From Agrocybe praecox (lineage: Eukaryota; Basidiomycota; Agaricomycetes; Agaricales; Agrocybaceae), in the NCBI GenBank assembly GCA_964017145.1, contig OZ024847.1, positions 3,596,001 through 3,660,000 of the forward strand: 64,000 nt of DNA. The letters run 5' to 3'. A program made the position numbers and the translations under genes. Shown here piece by piece: positions 1 to 10,734 of this stretch; positions within the stretch are counted from its first letter, which is position 1, and each line of letters starts with the position of its first letter. The notes under the pieces were generated by a model. The model saw only the letters and a program-made list of their open reading frames with translations, was not told where the DNA came from and made no database searches.

Positions 1-165
1 AATGTTTTTGAATTTATATTTAGAAGTATAGAAATGTTTTATATTGTAAAATGTTTTAAAATATGCTAAAATGTTTCAAAGTGCAAAAACATTTTTAAAG
101 GACAAAAATGTTTTAAAAGAAATGTTTTGCACAAAAATGTTTCGATAAAAACATTCTAAAGGGCC
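1..165. repeat. A/T-rich degenerate repeat of an AAATGTTT motif
   Basis: The first 165 bases repeat the motif AAATGTTT, or its complement AAACATTT, at irregular spacing. I see no coding potential. It could be the end of a decayed mobile element lying left of the hAT relic, or simple AT-rich satellite-like DNA. Confidence 0.5.
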
Positions 166-325
166 TATTAGGCTGTTTTTTTATCAGAAATTAATTGACC
201 TAATAGGTCCTTACTGTGGTTCACTGAAGTGGCCTATTGCAGGACCCTCTTTCCAGAATCATCAGCCTCAGCAATCTATCTCACTAAATTCACCTTGCCA
301 TCTTCACACTGATTTTCTGAATGAC

Positions 326-1830
326 TTGGATAAGAACATTGATAATCAACCCTGTTTCCATCCTTATCGTTGTCTGGACTCTGGTATGGAGCTCGCTTCT
401 CCCTCAAATAATCCTTCACCACCAACCTCAGCCTATCTCCAACGCAACTCTTCAGTCAACAGTCTTTCCCCTTACAATTCTATATCTGCTAGTGGGACTC
501 ATTCATGTGTAAGTTCACAGCCTCCTTCACGTTTTGTTTCACAAGTGGGCTCTCAAGTTCGTCAACACAGTTCTTATGCTCCAGGAACAATTCTACTGGA
601 TGCTTTTGTTCCACATTGGTCAATAACTTGTAAAAGATTATTTGAGAAGCACATTATGCATCTCACTGCATCTGCTGGCTTCCCTTTATCATGGACCAAA
701 AATCAGAAATAGCATCTCTTCTGTGATGAGTTTGTATCTGGCACACCCACAATCTCTCAAAAAGTCATGAAACAGAACATCCTTACTGAGGTTGTTGAAG
801 AATTTCGGGCTACAGTGAGGCAGAAGGTTGCAAAGCAGGAGATTACCAATCAATCTGATGGATGGACTGGCCCCAACAATCATCACCTGGTGGTGTTCAT
901 GATTATGGCCAATAAAAAGGTGTATGGTGCACAGTTACATTTCTGATCACTGCTAGCACTTGGCCAGTGCTAATCTATATTATTTATCTGATATGCAGGT
1001 ACATACTGTTGAAGTTCATAACACAACAAAAGAAAGAAAAACCGCTGAGAACTTCCTCCAGTAGGTCAATAATGTCAATAATAAATTGAAGAATGAATGG
1101 GGTGTTGTTATAGTTGGGCTTGTAATGGATACATCTGGTGAAGCTTGAAAAGCTCATCGCCTCTTTGCTCACAAGTATCCTTTCCTCATTGTCCTTGATT
1201 GCTACTTGCACCAAGTAATTTTACTGCCAGTCTAGCATATAGCAATTGATCAATGGCTCTTGTACTATCTAGGTCAATCTTGTAGTTGGGGATTATTTTA
1301 GATGTGGTTCTGAAATCTTGAAATATACTGACCTTGCAACACAACTAATTATTTGGCTGCAGAGTAAAACTTGCGTTCTTGTTCACCTCCCGCTCCCCAC
1401 ACTATGTGCTGTTTTAACATGTTGGACCACTCATTATGTGGCCTATTGGTGTCTCCTACAGTTATATCCTTGATTAAAAGGCCTTGTCCTCTCTGATCTC
1501 ACAAAACCCAATTCCAAGAAGGTCCTCATTTCTGGTGACTCAGCAGCAAAAAAAAGGGAGGGAAATAGTCGCTATTATTGAGAACCCATCATTCTGGCAT
1601 AGCATAGCATTGTGAGTTTTTTACCATCTATTAGTAATTCAAATGCTAATGCAATTTTATACAGAATTTCCTGTTATCTCGAACCTTTGCTATCGCTGCA
1701 AATGTGGTTCAAGAATCTTTTTGCTGATCAAATCAGGTTATTCTTATGTTTGGATTCCTCCTCATGCAGTACTGCGATGAAAAGATGAATGAAGATCCAG
1801 TCGGTCGTGATGTGATTATTGCCAGTATTG
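326..1830 (+). pseudogene. Decayed hAT-family (DUF659-like) transposase
   Basis: The reading frame from 326 ends at a stop near 710, but a hAT-like transposase signal continues downstream. Around 840-900 the translation gives a 'DGWTG..NHH' segment, typical of the start of the hAT DUF659 region. From 1000 it gives 'KERKTAENFL', then an in-frame stop at the AGTAG near 1062, then 'LVMDTSGEA', another stop near 1145, and 'VLDCYLHQ', matching the conserved hAT 'D.SGE..KA......P....LDC..HQ' pattern. Weaker remnants run through 'ENPSFWHSIA' (about 1580) and 'LEPL' (about 1680). Several stops and frame changes show that it is dead. hAT elements move by cut-and-paste with 8-bp target duplications; I could not define ends. 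Family call is confident, borders are not. Confidence 0.7.
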
Positions 1831-1929
1831 AGGTGGGTTGGGATAAATGAGACAGTGTGGACAGGGTACTTACCTTGTAGTGCCTATTCCCCTGTTCCCC
1901 CCCTTTAATGTCATCCTATAACCCATCCC

Positions 1930-2460
1930 CACCATGCCACATCATGCCTCTACCACCACCTGCGTGCCTTCATGCTCATTGATGTATGTGCTGGCAATTT
2001 TTTTCATCATCGTGGGCGGTGTTTTGTCGTGTTCACATTGTTGTCATTTGTGTCCACATTGTCATCATTCATGTTTGTGCCATCGCCATCATGTTTATGT
2101 CCTTGTTTGTGTCATCATGTTTGCATTGTCATCATTGTGTTTGTATTTGTGTTTATGTTGTTATTTGTGTTTGCATCATTGTTTGTGTTTGCATCATCAT
2201 CATGTTCACATCATTGAGCTTGGCCCTCCTTGCATTGGTTGGCAGGTGTGCTGATAGCCATTGGTGGCGGCAGTGATCTGTGTTTGGGTTGTGTTATGCT
2301 CATTGTAAAGGTGTGGTGGCAATGGGGAATGGTAGTGGTGGACATTGGTGGTGGCAAATGGCAGTGGTGGATGGTGGTGTTTGTGCAACAAACAGTGTGA
2401 TGTGTCAACATCACACTGTCTGTCACTGTCATACATGGTGAGTGTGACATTGTCATCATT
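1930..2460. repeat. Low-complexity TTTGTGT/CATCATC tract
   Basis: A strongly biased stretch made of runs such as TTTGTGTTTGCATCATCATC on the + strand up to about 2215, then GGTGG/TGGCAGTGG-type repeats to about 2460. The short open frames here encode Cys/His/Val or Thr/His strings and are composition artefacts. It probably arose by slippage. Confidence 0.7.
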
Positions 2461-3013
2461 GTATCCTGTTTCTTGTTAAAAACAGGACAACATAAGATTG
2501 TTGAGAAGGAAGAAATATATTCATTCTCTAAATCCCTACAATTACATTGATACTAACTCTCTTAGAAACAATAAAACCCAAGCTACATGTGCGAGAAAGA
2601 TATGATACATGTGAAAAACTAGCACGACACATATGTCGGCCTATAAATGACATATTTGTCAGCTTAACAAAAAAACACACAGTTACAAGCTCAACAACAT
2701 TATGATTATGACATATGCAACAAACTAGCATAACACATGTGTCAACTTAAGTATGACATATTTGTCAGTCTAACAGAAGATACATGGTTACCAGCCTAAA
2801 AGCATTATGATTAACACCTTTCACTATGAAACATGAACAAGGAAGTAAGATAGAAAATAGTATAAATATGTAGTAGATAACAGACAACAATGATCATCTT
2901 ACCTTTCCCCACAACTTTACTGATTTAAACCTCTTACTAAGAAAGCTTTTACTTACAAAGTTTTACTACTTACTTTCAGGATCACTTACTTTTATTAAAA
3001 AGTTGAGGTAACT

Positions 3014-3755
3014 CAGAAGTGGCAAGCATTGATAAGCCTTGTCATCCAGATTCTGTTTTGCCAAGAAAATTTATCTTTCTTTTTTCCCACAGTATTTCAG
3101 AAGTGATAAGCATCCTTATCATCCAGATTCTGACTTACAAATAAGATATATCCCTGTCTCTCAAGATACATCAGGAAACAAACACTTTGCTTTGGCTGGC
3201 TTTGGGATGCTCTGTGTAGCTTTGCCAGTGATTGGCTGCATATCTGGGTCTGAATATTCTTCTGTGAACCAAAAATTATATTATTAGGTTATTCAAGCAA
3301 AAATAATGTGTTTATCTAATCTACTTCATTTTATATAAATTTAATGATGTTTTACATCACATCAAAGCCAAGCTATCATATAATTACATAATTTTTCTTT
3401 AAATTATTCAGAAATATATATTTATAGCTTTATACAAAATTTAAGACTCAGAGATACAGCCAATCACTGGCAAAGCCAGTCAAAGCATCCCAAAGCCAGC
3501 CAAAACAAAGTGTTTGTTTCCTGATGTATACAAGCTACAAATTCAGTACTTCAGAAGTGTTAAGCATTGATAAGTCTTAGCATCCAGATTCTGTTTTACA
3601 TGGTCTATGAATAAGATATTTCAGAAGTGATAAGCATTGATAAGCCTTATCATCCAGATTCTGATCTACAAGGATACTTCTACTTCAAGTATTAACAGGA
3701 TAAGGCATAAAGGTCAAAAAGTGATAAGCTAATATACTCTTCATCATCCAGATTT
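3014..3755 (+). repeat. Five copies of a 35-42 bp motif (AAGTGATAAGC...ATCCAGATTCTG)
   Basis: Units begin near 3014, 3098, 3552, 3622 and 3718. Each starts CAGAAGTG(A)TAAGC and ends with CATCCAGATTCTG. The unit at 3622 is the clearest; the one at 3098 has lost the internal TTGATAAGC copy and the one at 3718 is the most diverged. All lie in the same direction, spaced irregularly, with two on one side and three on the other side of an inverted repeat. The half-unit 'gataagc..' occurs twice inside each full unit, so the motif is itself partly duplicated. No gene is associated. Confidence 0.7.
3166..3529. mobile_element. MITE-like inverted repeat, ~87-bp arms
   Basis: The left arm (3166-3252) begins ATACATCAGGAAACAAACAC and the right arm (3444-3529) is its reverse complement with scattered differences, including the block that reads GCCAGTGATTGGCTG on the left. 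The spacer of about 190 bp is very A/T-rich. There is no coding sequence. The layout fits a non-autonomous foldback element or MITE. I did not find a convincing target-site duplication. Confidence 0.55.
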
Positions 3756-3759
3756 TTGA

Positions 3760-5675
3760 CCTACTTTCTTTTTGTTACTTTTATACTCTTTGTGTATTAC
3801 TCACCCTTATACTTTCATTACAGCACTACTATTTCACACTTTTGACACATACTAAAATTTACCTTTGAACCCATTGGTATATCCCAAACATAACAGTTCC
3901 GGTAAACCCAAGTAAAAACTTTTTTCAAGTTGACAATGTCATCTGCATAAGTATGTAAAATTGTGCAAGTCCTAAGTCAAGTTATCTTATCTTATCTATA
4001 GTGTGACTGTGGAAATGTCACATGATTGTAGAAAAGCACCATTGTGCATAACTGTGATTTCCCACACTGGATGCTTGCATGGCTGGTTGGCTTGTAGGTA
4101 CATGCTCCTTTTGCATAGCCACATCAAATATTTTTATATGGTTGTATAGAGAAAAATCGGGGCATGTGTATAAATATTTATTATGACATAAGCTTTGTTT
4201 GTTCAGGCACAAATGCAAAAAGATTTTTGAAGCAGCTGTTACAATCAAAATAAATAATGTAAATATTTGTACAGAGCCAAATATTTATGCTAAAAATATG
4301 AAAAAATGTGTTTGGTGCTTATTTGTGGCCAAATATTTGTAAATTACAAAGTGGTATAAAAATAGATTTTGCATAAATATAAATGGATCTAACATAGACT
4401 ATGATTGTCTATCATGTGTCAATAGTGTTTATTTCAAAATCTCAAAGTCCAAAATCATCTTGCTTATTTGTTTGTTTTAATTCAAAAATAGTTTTTGGCA
4501 TCTTGGAAAGAGCCTAAAGGACAGTTTGGTAATCAGAGAGATGAACTTGGTCTCAAAGATGCCCAAAGACTCAGAAAGATACAAAAAGACTCAAAAAGAT
4601 TTGATCAGTCTATTAATTACCTAAAGTGCCCCAGACCAAAATAGGTTTTCCTGATGTGGTATCATTGGTCGACATTAGGAAGCTCCACCCAGTGGTTAAG
4701 CAACCAGTGTGCGCTATGCATGTTTTTATATATTCTCGGAAGGGTTTGTATGGTTGGGCAAGCCACTAACTTGAGCGTGACACTCCAAGGGTGCTTATTT
4801 CAATTAACTGATCATTATTGATTGACATTCTAGAGTCTAAAGCATTGGGCCAATATGGTATCATAAGGATCTGCAATCCTTGGCTCCACAACTGCCATTT
4901 AAGGCAACTGCATATATCTGAGGGTCCTAATGTCCATGTGAAGATGTTTCTCAGAAACTTCCCATTTGGGTTTATTAGCAATCTGACTTGAACAGATGTT
5001 GGCAAGTCCTAATTGACATAACTAGTGCTTGTCCCTTTGTTTGCATAGTGCCGCCTATGTTCCTAGGGACCAGTAATGTATTTGTGAACACTAGGACTGG
5101 TCCTACATGTACTTTCATATGGTGGGAACTTTTCATTTCCATACTAAGTAGATGTGGACATGTCATGCACTACATAATAATAGGTTTGCTGTTAAAGTAT
5201 TCTACGTATTTTCCGAAAAACTGCTCGTAACTAACTCTAGCACTCATAAGGTTCGTCCTTTGGTTCTAGAATGGTTTCCCTTAGCCAAACATGTAGCTAT
5301 CCTTGCTTTGTATTTATGTAGACTATTAACATGTTTATTATACTAAAAATTAAGTAGGACAGGTGCTAGGACTATTGTTCAGTTGCAGCCAAACCCTATT
5401 TGTATCAAAGTGAACCCCATATATCAACAGAAAGATCCAGAGCATTTAGAATTTTGCCTTCTGGATCTCTTGAACACTCAAGGATTTGAAGGAGAGTTCC
5501 CGTCTCCATTTGACCTGTCCAATATTCTCCTCGAAAGGTAAGTAAGAATTATCTAGAAAGAAATCAATATATTGTAAAATACAAAACAATTGCACTCTTT
5601 ACCTTGAATGGAAGTGACTGAATCTGGGTCCATGATTCTGCTAAGATTCTCTGCATCAAAGTGGGAAACTTCAAA
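3760..5675. other. Gene-poor A/T-rich stretch, no supported gene
   Basis: About 1.9 kb without a believable reading frame. Short frames around 4770-5340, for example one ending 'VRPLVLEWFPLAKH', look like scraps of a decayed mobile-element protein that I cannot identify. Small tandem slips such as CAAAAAGACTCAAAAAGAT occur near 4580. I see no RNA gene. Confidence 0.4.
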
Positions 5676-5678
5676 CTA

Positions 5679-5943
5679 TTAGGAGACCTGGAAAATAAAT
5701 AAAATAAAGCAAAAGACTTACTAATCTATTAATCAGAATTGGTTTTAGCATTTTTGGCTTAGAAGAAGTCATTGTAATAACTTGCTAGTAATTCAGAAAA
5801 ATAATTGTAAATTAGAATACTACCCTAGTAAAAGAAGCAGAATACACAAATCAAACCAACCTGGTATGCAAAAAGTGCTGAAAGGAATACTATTTTTAGC
5901 ACAAATACAGATGATGGTGGTTCAGGTTCAAGAGAGTGTAATA
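5679..5943 (+). repeat. Dispersed ~265-bp repeat, copy 1
   Basis: This block, starting TTAGGAGACCTGGAAAATAA and ending near GGTTCAGGTTCAAGAGAG, recurs in the same orientation at 35994-36246 with scattered substitutions and small indels. Shared landmarks are CAGAATTGGTTTTAGC and CACAAATACAGAT. It is non-coding and presumably part of a transposable element. Confidence 0.65.
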
Positions 5944-5993
5944 TAAGGCGAAGCAATGCTGACTTCGAATACTATTGATTATATAAGCATTAT

Positions 5994-6200
5994 GTAATCT
6001 AATTTAAGTACTGAATTTGCAAACAAAACTCCGGAGGAACAACATATCTGTAAGTATTTTAAGGAGCCACCCATAATTTCGATACATAGCTGTAGTTGAA
6101 TGCTGTCAGTTATAGATATAGCAATAGAGAAAGAAATATAACATTCGACACAGAACTATTGACACATAGACAAGTACTATCGGCGTCCTCAGCAGAAATA
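5994..6200 (+). repeat. Left end of GC-rich dispersed repeat (uncertain)
   Basis: A transition zone between A/T-rich DNA and the GC-rich dispersed repeat that follows. No gene. The boundary is set only by the compositional change. Confidence 0.25.
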
Positions 6201-7134
6201 GAATGTGTACGCGCAAATGCCTACCAACGATAACATAGACCATAGGGTGTTCCGAACGGTGATGGGTAAGACTCAAAATTCAGAGGTGGTTGATCGCGAA
6301 GACGAGGTGGGAGTGAACGTGAACGAGTATGGGGACGGAGTCGACTCGAAAGGAAGGAAGAAGGTGCGAAGGAGGGCGCTGGTGCGGGTGGGCCTGTGAT
6401 GCGTAGTCGGGTCATGGAACATGGTCGGCAGCGAAGCGAAAAGGAGAGAGAAACGGCGGTGGGTTAATATTCAATGAATAGTTGCGTTACTAGTGTGGGC
6501 GCGTGGAAGTGGAAGTTGACTAAACGAATTGAGGGCTCGGAGGAAGGCGGAGGCGAATCGAAGCGGGGCAAGGTTGTGGCTAGTGATGGCGAAGTGATGT
6601 CTGAGTCGGTAGTATAAGTCGTACGAAGAGCAAAACGGGTAGGAGGGTGCGGGTGAGCGATCCTTCAGTTGGAATGCGCTCGAATTGTACATGGACGGAC
6701 TAGATGCGGGGGTACGTCATTTCTGTGATGATTCGGCGAGGTTGGTTGATCGTGAAGTGAGAAAGTGAGAGCGGATGAATATGGAGTCAGACGAAGGGAA
6801 AATGTGGAAGTGCACCAAGGCCGAGGAGCAAGGCGGGGTTGAAGCAATGCTGGTGGAAGTGACGTGGATGGAACGTGTGTTGAATGCGAGGACGGTTGAT
6901 CGTAATCGCGCCTATGTTAGAGTGGACGCCAGCGGATACAAAGACGAAGGGAGGAAGACGCGAGTCAGACAGGACGTAGAAGTGCTCTAAGTAGTCGAAG
7001 TGAATGGTGGAGGTAGATGGCATATCGTGCCAGTGGCGATCCTAGTCGGTCAATCCGAAGAAGTGCGCGGAGAGCCGAGACGACACACGAGTGCAGTGGT
7101 CAGGGCTACAGTCATAGGTCGCGCGACGACTAAT
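6200..7134 (+). repeat. Dispersed GC-rich repeat family, left part of an interrupted copy
   Basis: Contains family landmarks such as GTTGATCGCGAAGACGAGGT (near 6290) and TCGGTCAATCCGAAGAAGTG (near 7047). The first recurs near 34120 and the second near 43350. The copy breaks off near 7130. Sequence resembling the continuation of the family (GAGCTAGCAACCTTCATAG) appears only after 29775, on the other side of the giant element, so the element seems to sit inside this copy. Open frames here are spurious: complementary frames are open on both strands with no conserved protein. Confidence 0.6.
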
Positions 7135-7190
7135 CACACCGTACCTTGGCTCATTGACCACACTGTACATTTGATATAGTACCGCACCAT
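7135..7190 (+). other. Left subterminal motif cluster (CACACYGTAC)
   Basis: Within 56 bases there are three related motifs: CACACCGTACCTT at 7135, CACACTGTACATT at about 7160, and the degenerate CCGCACCATACACT at about 7182. Similar motifs occur in inverse orientation at 29704-29764. Repeated short motifs at transposon ends are typical transposase-binding sites; that role here is inference. Confidence 0.45.
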
Positions 7191-7519
7191 ACACTACACT
7201 CAAAATATATTAGTATACTGTTGTCAATGGGATCATTTTAAAAGTTAAGATCCTGTTTGTTGGATCAGGATATGAGTGATACACCGTATGGGAACAGCAA
7301 TGAATTATTTTTGGATAACCAGGACTTAATCAATTATTATCGAACGTATTACAGCCTAGTGGGCGGCACGGAAAAAAATAACATGCAATGATCAACGTAG
7401 TATACATCATGAAATAAATTTTGGAGTGCCACAGGCATGTTGATTTACTATCGGGTTAGAGAGAATAACATCAATTCTATGATATCCCATGGAATTTAGG
7501 GACTCCTGTGTGTATTGAG

Positions 7520-9375
7520 CGGCGTCTGACAGGGTTCCGGTCGAGATTGTGTTGATAGAGACAGGATACACAGCTATTCATAAATTCTTGTCGTAAGAAA
7601 CATAGTACTCACGTGTCTCTCCTGTACTATCTAACAGGCCTGGGGATGATCTGTGTGTATCGGGTACTGTCCGACAGTGTTGTACTCGAGATACAGTCGG
7701 TAGGGACAGGACATACAGCTATTTTAATATCTTGTCGAAAGCAACACAGTATCCACGTGTCACTCCTGTACAATCCAACAGGCTTGGGGAGATATGTGCG
7801 TATCCGGTACTGTACAAGCATACAAAACAAGCGAATTTCAAAAAATCCCATTGATATTTGATATGTATACACCATCAGGATTGTCAGCCGAAATCATGTA
7901 GCTGCGCACAGAAAATAGCATCCATAGATTCAATGGTCAGCACGAATTCTGTGTGAGACAGCCGTTTCATGCTTTCAATCCAGTAGTTTCGGACAGGATC
8001 CCGCACAAACCATGTGATCAACCGAATTTAGAAACACATCTTTCGGCACTGATGGCCGCTAAATCGGAGATAGAAACTGCGCAAGAAAGCGCCGGTTTCG
8101 CGCTACAATATGCTTTTTAACAATGAGGGGTATTTACCTAAGGTCTGAAATTTTTATTGAGTATTATATAGGTAGAACTAGTACTGAATACGAAGAAGAT
8201 AGATCGTCACTACTGTATTGCGTACAAAACAAGCAAATTTCGAGCAATCCCATGATTGAGAAATGGAATTTACCACGCTAAAATTAGAACGTTAGCCAGG
8301 ATCCTGGCTATCATCGTTTGTCCAAGTTTTATCCCATAGTCTGTACTTTTGACTCTTTTATTAAAACTTGAAGCTTACAGATGGAGAGCATAGACAAGAA
8401 TATGGCTTGACTTTGACAAATTCGTCGACATTAGCATTGGATGGCAGAGAAAGCGACGGCATCAGCGGCATCAGCGGCATGATGCACAGGATGGGCCATA
8501 TGGATCAGAATGGTTTGATCCGAAGTCAAGGAATTTGATCTAATCTTGTATGATCAGCGCGTCTGAGAGGGTCCACATGAGATTCTGTCGGTTGGGACAG
8601 GATATACAGATATTCATAATATCTTGTCACAAGGAACATAGTACTCATGTGTCCCTCATGCGCGATCCAACAAGTTTGCGGAAATCTCAGTGTATTGGGT
8701 ATTGGCTGACAGGGTTCTACTAGAGATCCCGTTGGTTCGGACAGTATTATATACAGTAATTCAGTAGATCTTGCCAGAAGAAACACAGTACTCGCGTGTC
8801 ACTCTTGTGCGATCCAACAAGTTTGGGCAGATCTCTACGTATCCGGTACTGTACGACAGTGTTCCACTAGAGATCCTGTTAGTAGAGACACAATATACCG
8901 GTACTCAAGGAATTTGATCTAATTTCGTATGATCAGGACCGGTCTGGCAGGGTTCAACGCGAGATCCTGTCTGTTGGGACAGGATATACAGATATTCATA
9001 ATATCTCGTCGCAAGAAATACAGTACTCATGTGTCACTCCTGTACGATCCAACATGATTTAGGAGATTTATGGGTATCAGGTATTGTCTGACAGTGTTCC
9101 ACTCGAGATCCTGTTGGTAGGGACGGGATATGCGGCTATTCATAATATCTTGTCCAAAGGAACACAGTACTCGCGTGTCATTCCTGTACAATCCAACAGG
9201 TTTGGGGAGATCTATGCGTATCCGGTTCTGTACGACAGTGTTCTACTCGAGATCCTGTTGGTAGAGACGCAATATCCAGGTATCCACAATATCTTGTGTA
9301 AAGGAACACAATACTCACACATTATTCTTGCACGATCCAACAGGTTTGGGGAGATTTTTGTGTATCCGGCATCAC
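7520..9375 (+). repeat. Satellite of ~146-bp units, left block
   Basis: The phrase TGTCACTCCTGTACGATCCA and close variants recurs at about 7613, 7757, 8649, 8797, 9031, 9177 and 9319. Adjacent copies lie 142-148 bp apart. Each unit also carries TCCACTCGAGATCCTGTTGG and a CATAATATCTTGTC block. The units are diverged and interrupted by unique DNA at about 7860-8520. The mirrored right arm carries the same units. Reading frames through these units are repeat artefacts. Confidence 0.75.
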
Positions 9376-9490
9376 GGTAGGCGCCGATACTTGTTTCTCC
9401 GAGAAACAGGTTAATAATACAGGTGGCGTGTATCTATTAATCTGTATGTCGAAGATACAGTCTCGGGCTTTCCATATAAAGTATGGCCGA
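7855..9490 (+). repeat. Left inverted arm (1,636 bp)
   Basis: Reverse complement of 28060-29695, with exactly equal length. Stretches compared base by base (7855-7990, 8100-8330 and the inner end) match except at 7862, and two long open frames (8526-8786 and 9084-9380) translate identically from both arms. The outer edge begins TATTTGAYATGTATACACC. The inner edge lies in a MITE-like sequence related to the element at 47775. Near-identity implies a young duplication or maintenance by gene conversion. Confidence 0.9.
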
Positions 9491-9500
9491 TGCCGTATCT
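9370..9500. mobile_element. MITE-like remnant at the inner edge of the left arm
   Basis: Contains CACGGTAGGCGCCGATAC at one end and a diverged inverse GGCCGATGCCGTAT at the other. Between them is a stretch (TGTATGTCGAAGATACAG and neighbours) shared, on the opposite strand, with the 167-bp MITE at 47775-47941. The right arm carries the same remnant but its far end differs. Arm identity therefore stops inside this small element. Confidence 0.5.
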
Positions 9501-9539
9501 TAGCAATACAGGTCAATCTATTTACACCACCTGCATATA

Positions 9540-10010
9540 TGAGGCTGAATTTCTAATGAACAGGGATCCTGTCGGTTGGGACGGGATATACATGCATTAT
9601 GAATATCTATGAATATCCTGCTAAAAGGAACACGACACTCACATGTCATTCCTGCACAATCCAACAGGTCTGTGGAAATTTGTGTATATCGAGTATTGTC
9701 CGGCAGTGTTCCACTCGAGATCCTGTCGGTGGTGACAGTATATACCGGTATTAAGTATACGCGTTTATTACGTAGTGTCTGCGAGGGTTCCACGCGATAT
9801 CCTGTCGGTTGGGACAGAATATACAGATATTCATACTATCTTGTTGCAGGAAACATGATACTCACGTGTCACTCCTGTACGGTCCAACAGGTTTGAAGAG
9901 ATCTGTGCGTATCTGGTACTGTCAAACAGTGTTTAACCAGAGATCCTGTTGGTGTAGACGGTATCACATACTAATACAAGAATTTAGTATATCGTTCCAG
10001 AAGAAACACA
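9540..10010 (+). repeat. Satellite of ~146-bp units, second block
   Basis: Further diverged units of the same satellite, with the TGTCAYTCCTG landmark near 9646 and 9868 and ATCCTGTCGGTTGGGAC near 9566 and 9800. They lie just inside the left arm and are not mirrored on the right. Confidence 0.65.
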
Positions 10011-10734
10011 GTACTCACACATATGAACAGCTGCTATCCATCACTTCCAGTGAGTAATTGATCGGTTTAATTATGAAAAGGTTATAACGCGAGTAATGAG
10101 GGTAGAACATGAGTGAAATCGTGCATGAAACATACCCTTGGCAGCGCGCGCCCACAAGCAGGACATATATATCCCACGTGATGGTAAGTATCGACAATCC
10201 GGTCGACTTGAACATGATATTTTGAAGGCAGGTTCATTTTGTTGTTTGCCACTTAGGATTCCCGTGTGTATTGTGTTGGTCCGAACTGGATATATAGTCC
10301 TGCAGTATATCCTGCAGAACCCAACATAGTAATCATGTGTCAATCCTGCGATCTACAATGGTATGTGACCGATTTTGTGAGAGTACTGTTGTACAAGGCA
10401 GGTTTTTTACATGAAACCCAGTCTCTCTGGACAAGATATGAGCAAACATAATCTGTTTTACTTGATGCAAGATGTTTCTTACCTGTGGATTTGGGTCCTA
10501 GGTAGTAGTACATAAGTTTAGGTGCGGCAGGGAAGTTAAAAATAGTGCACGCCTTTGCGCGCGTGTCAATCCTGCGCAATCGACCGCGTACGATATTTAT
10601 GCGAGGTCAGCAACCAGGTTAAATTCCACAGGATATGAACACATTCTCTGTGGTGATCTACTCTAGGTTGTATCATAAGGAAAGTGTTGTTTCAGGGATG
10701 ATCGTCCACCAAATCTCTTTTTTGTACGTCCAGC
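10011..10734. other. Upstream region of the transposase gene
   Basis: No supported gene. Contains short ATATCCTGCAG-like hairpin fragments (about 10300) and presumably the promoter of the KDZ-like gene. I cannot point to a convincing TATA box. Confidence 0.35.

Noticed and set aside
8526..9516. Open frames of 64-98 codons in the inverted arms, identical in both arms
   Set aside because: They run through satellite units, repeat internally and have no domain or splice context. Identity reflects the DNA arms, not protein selection.
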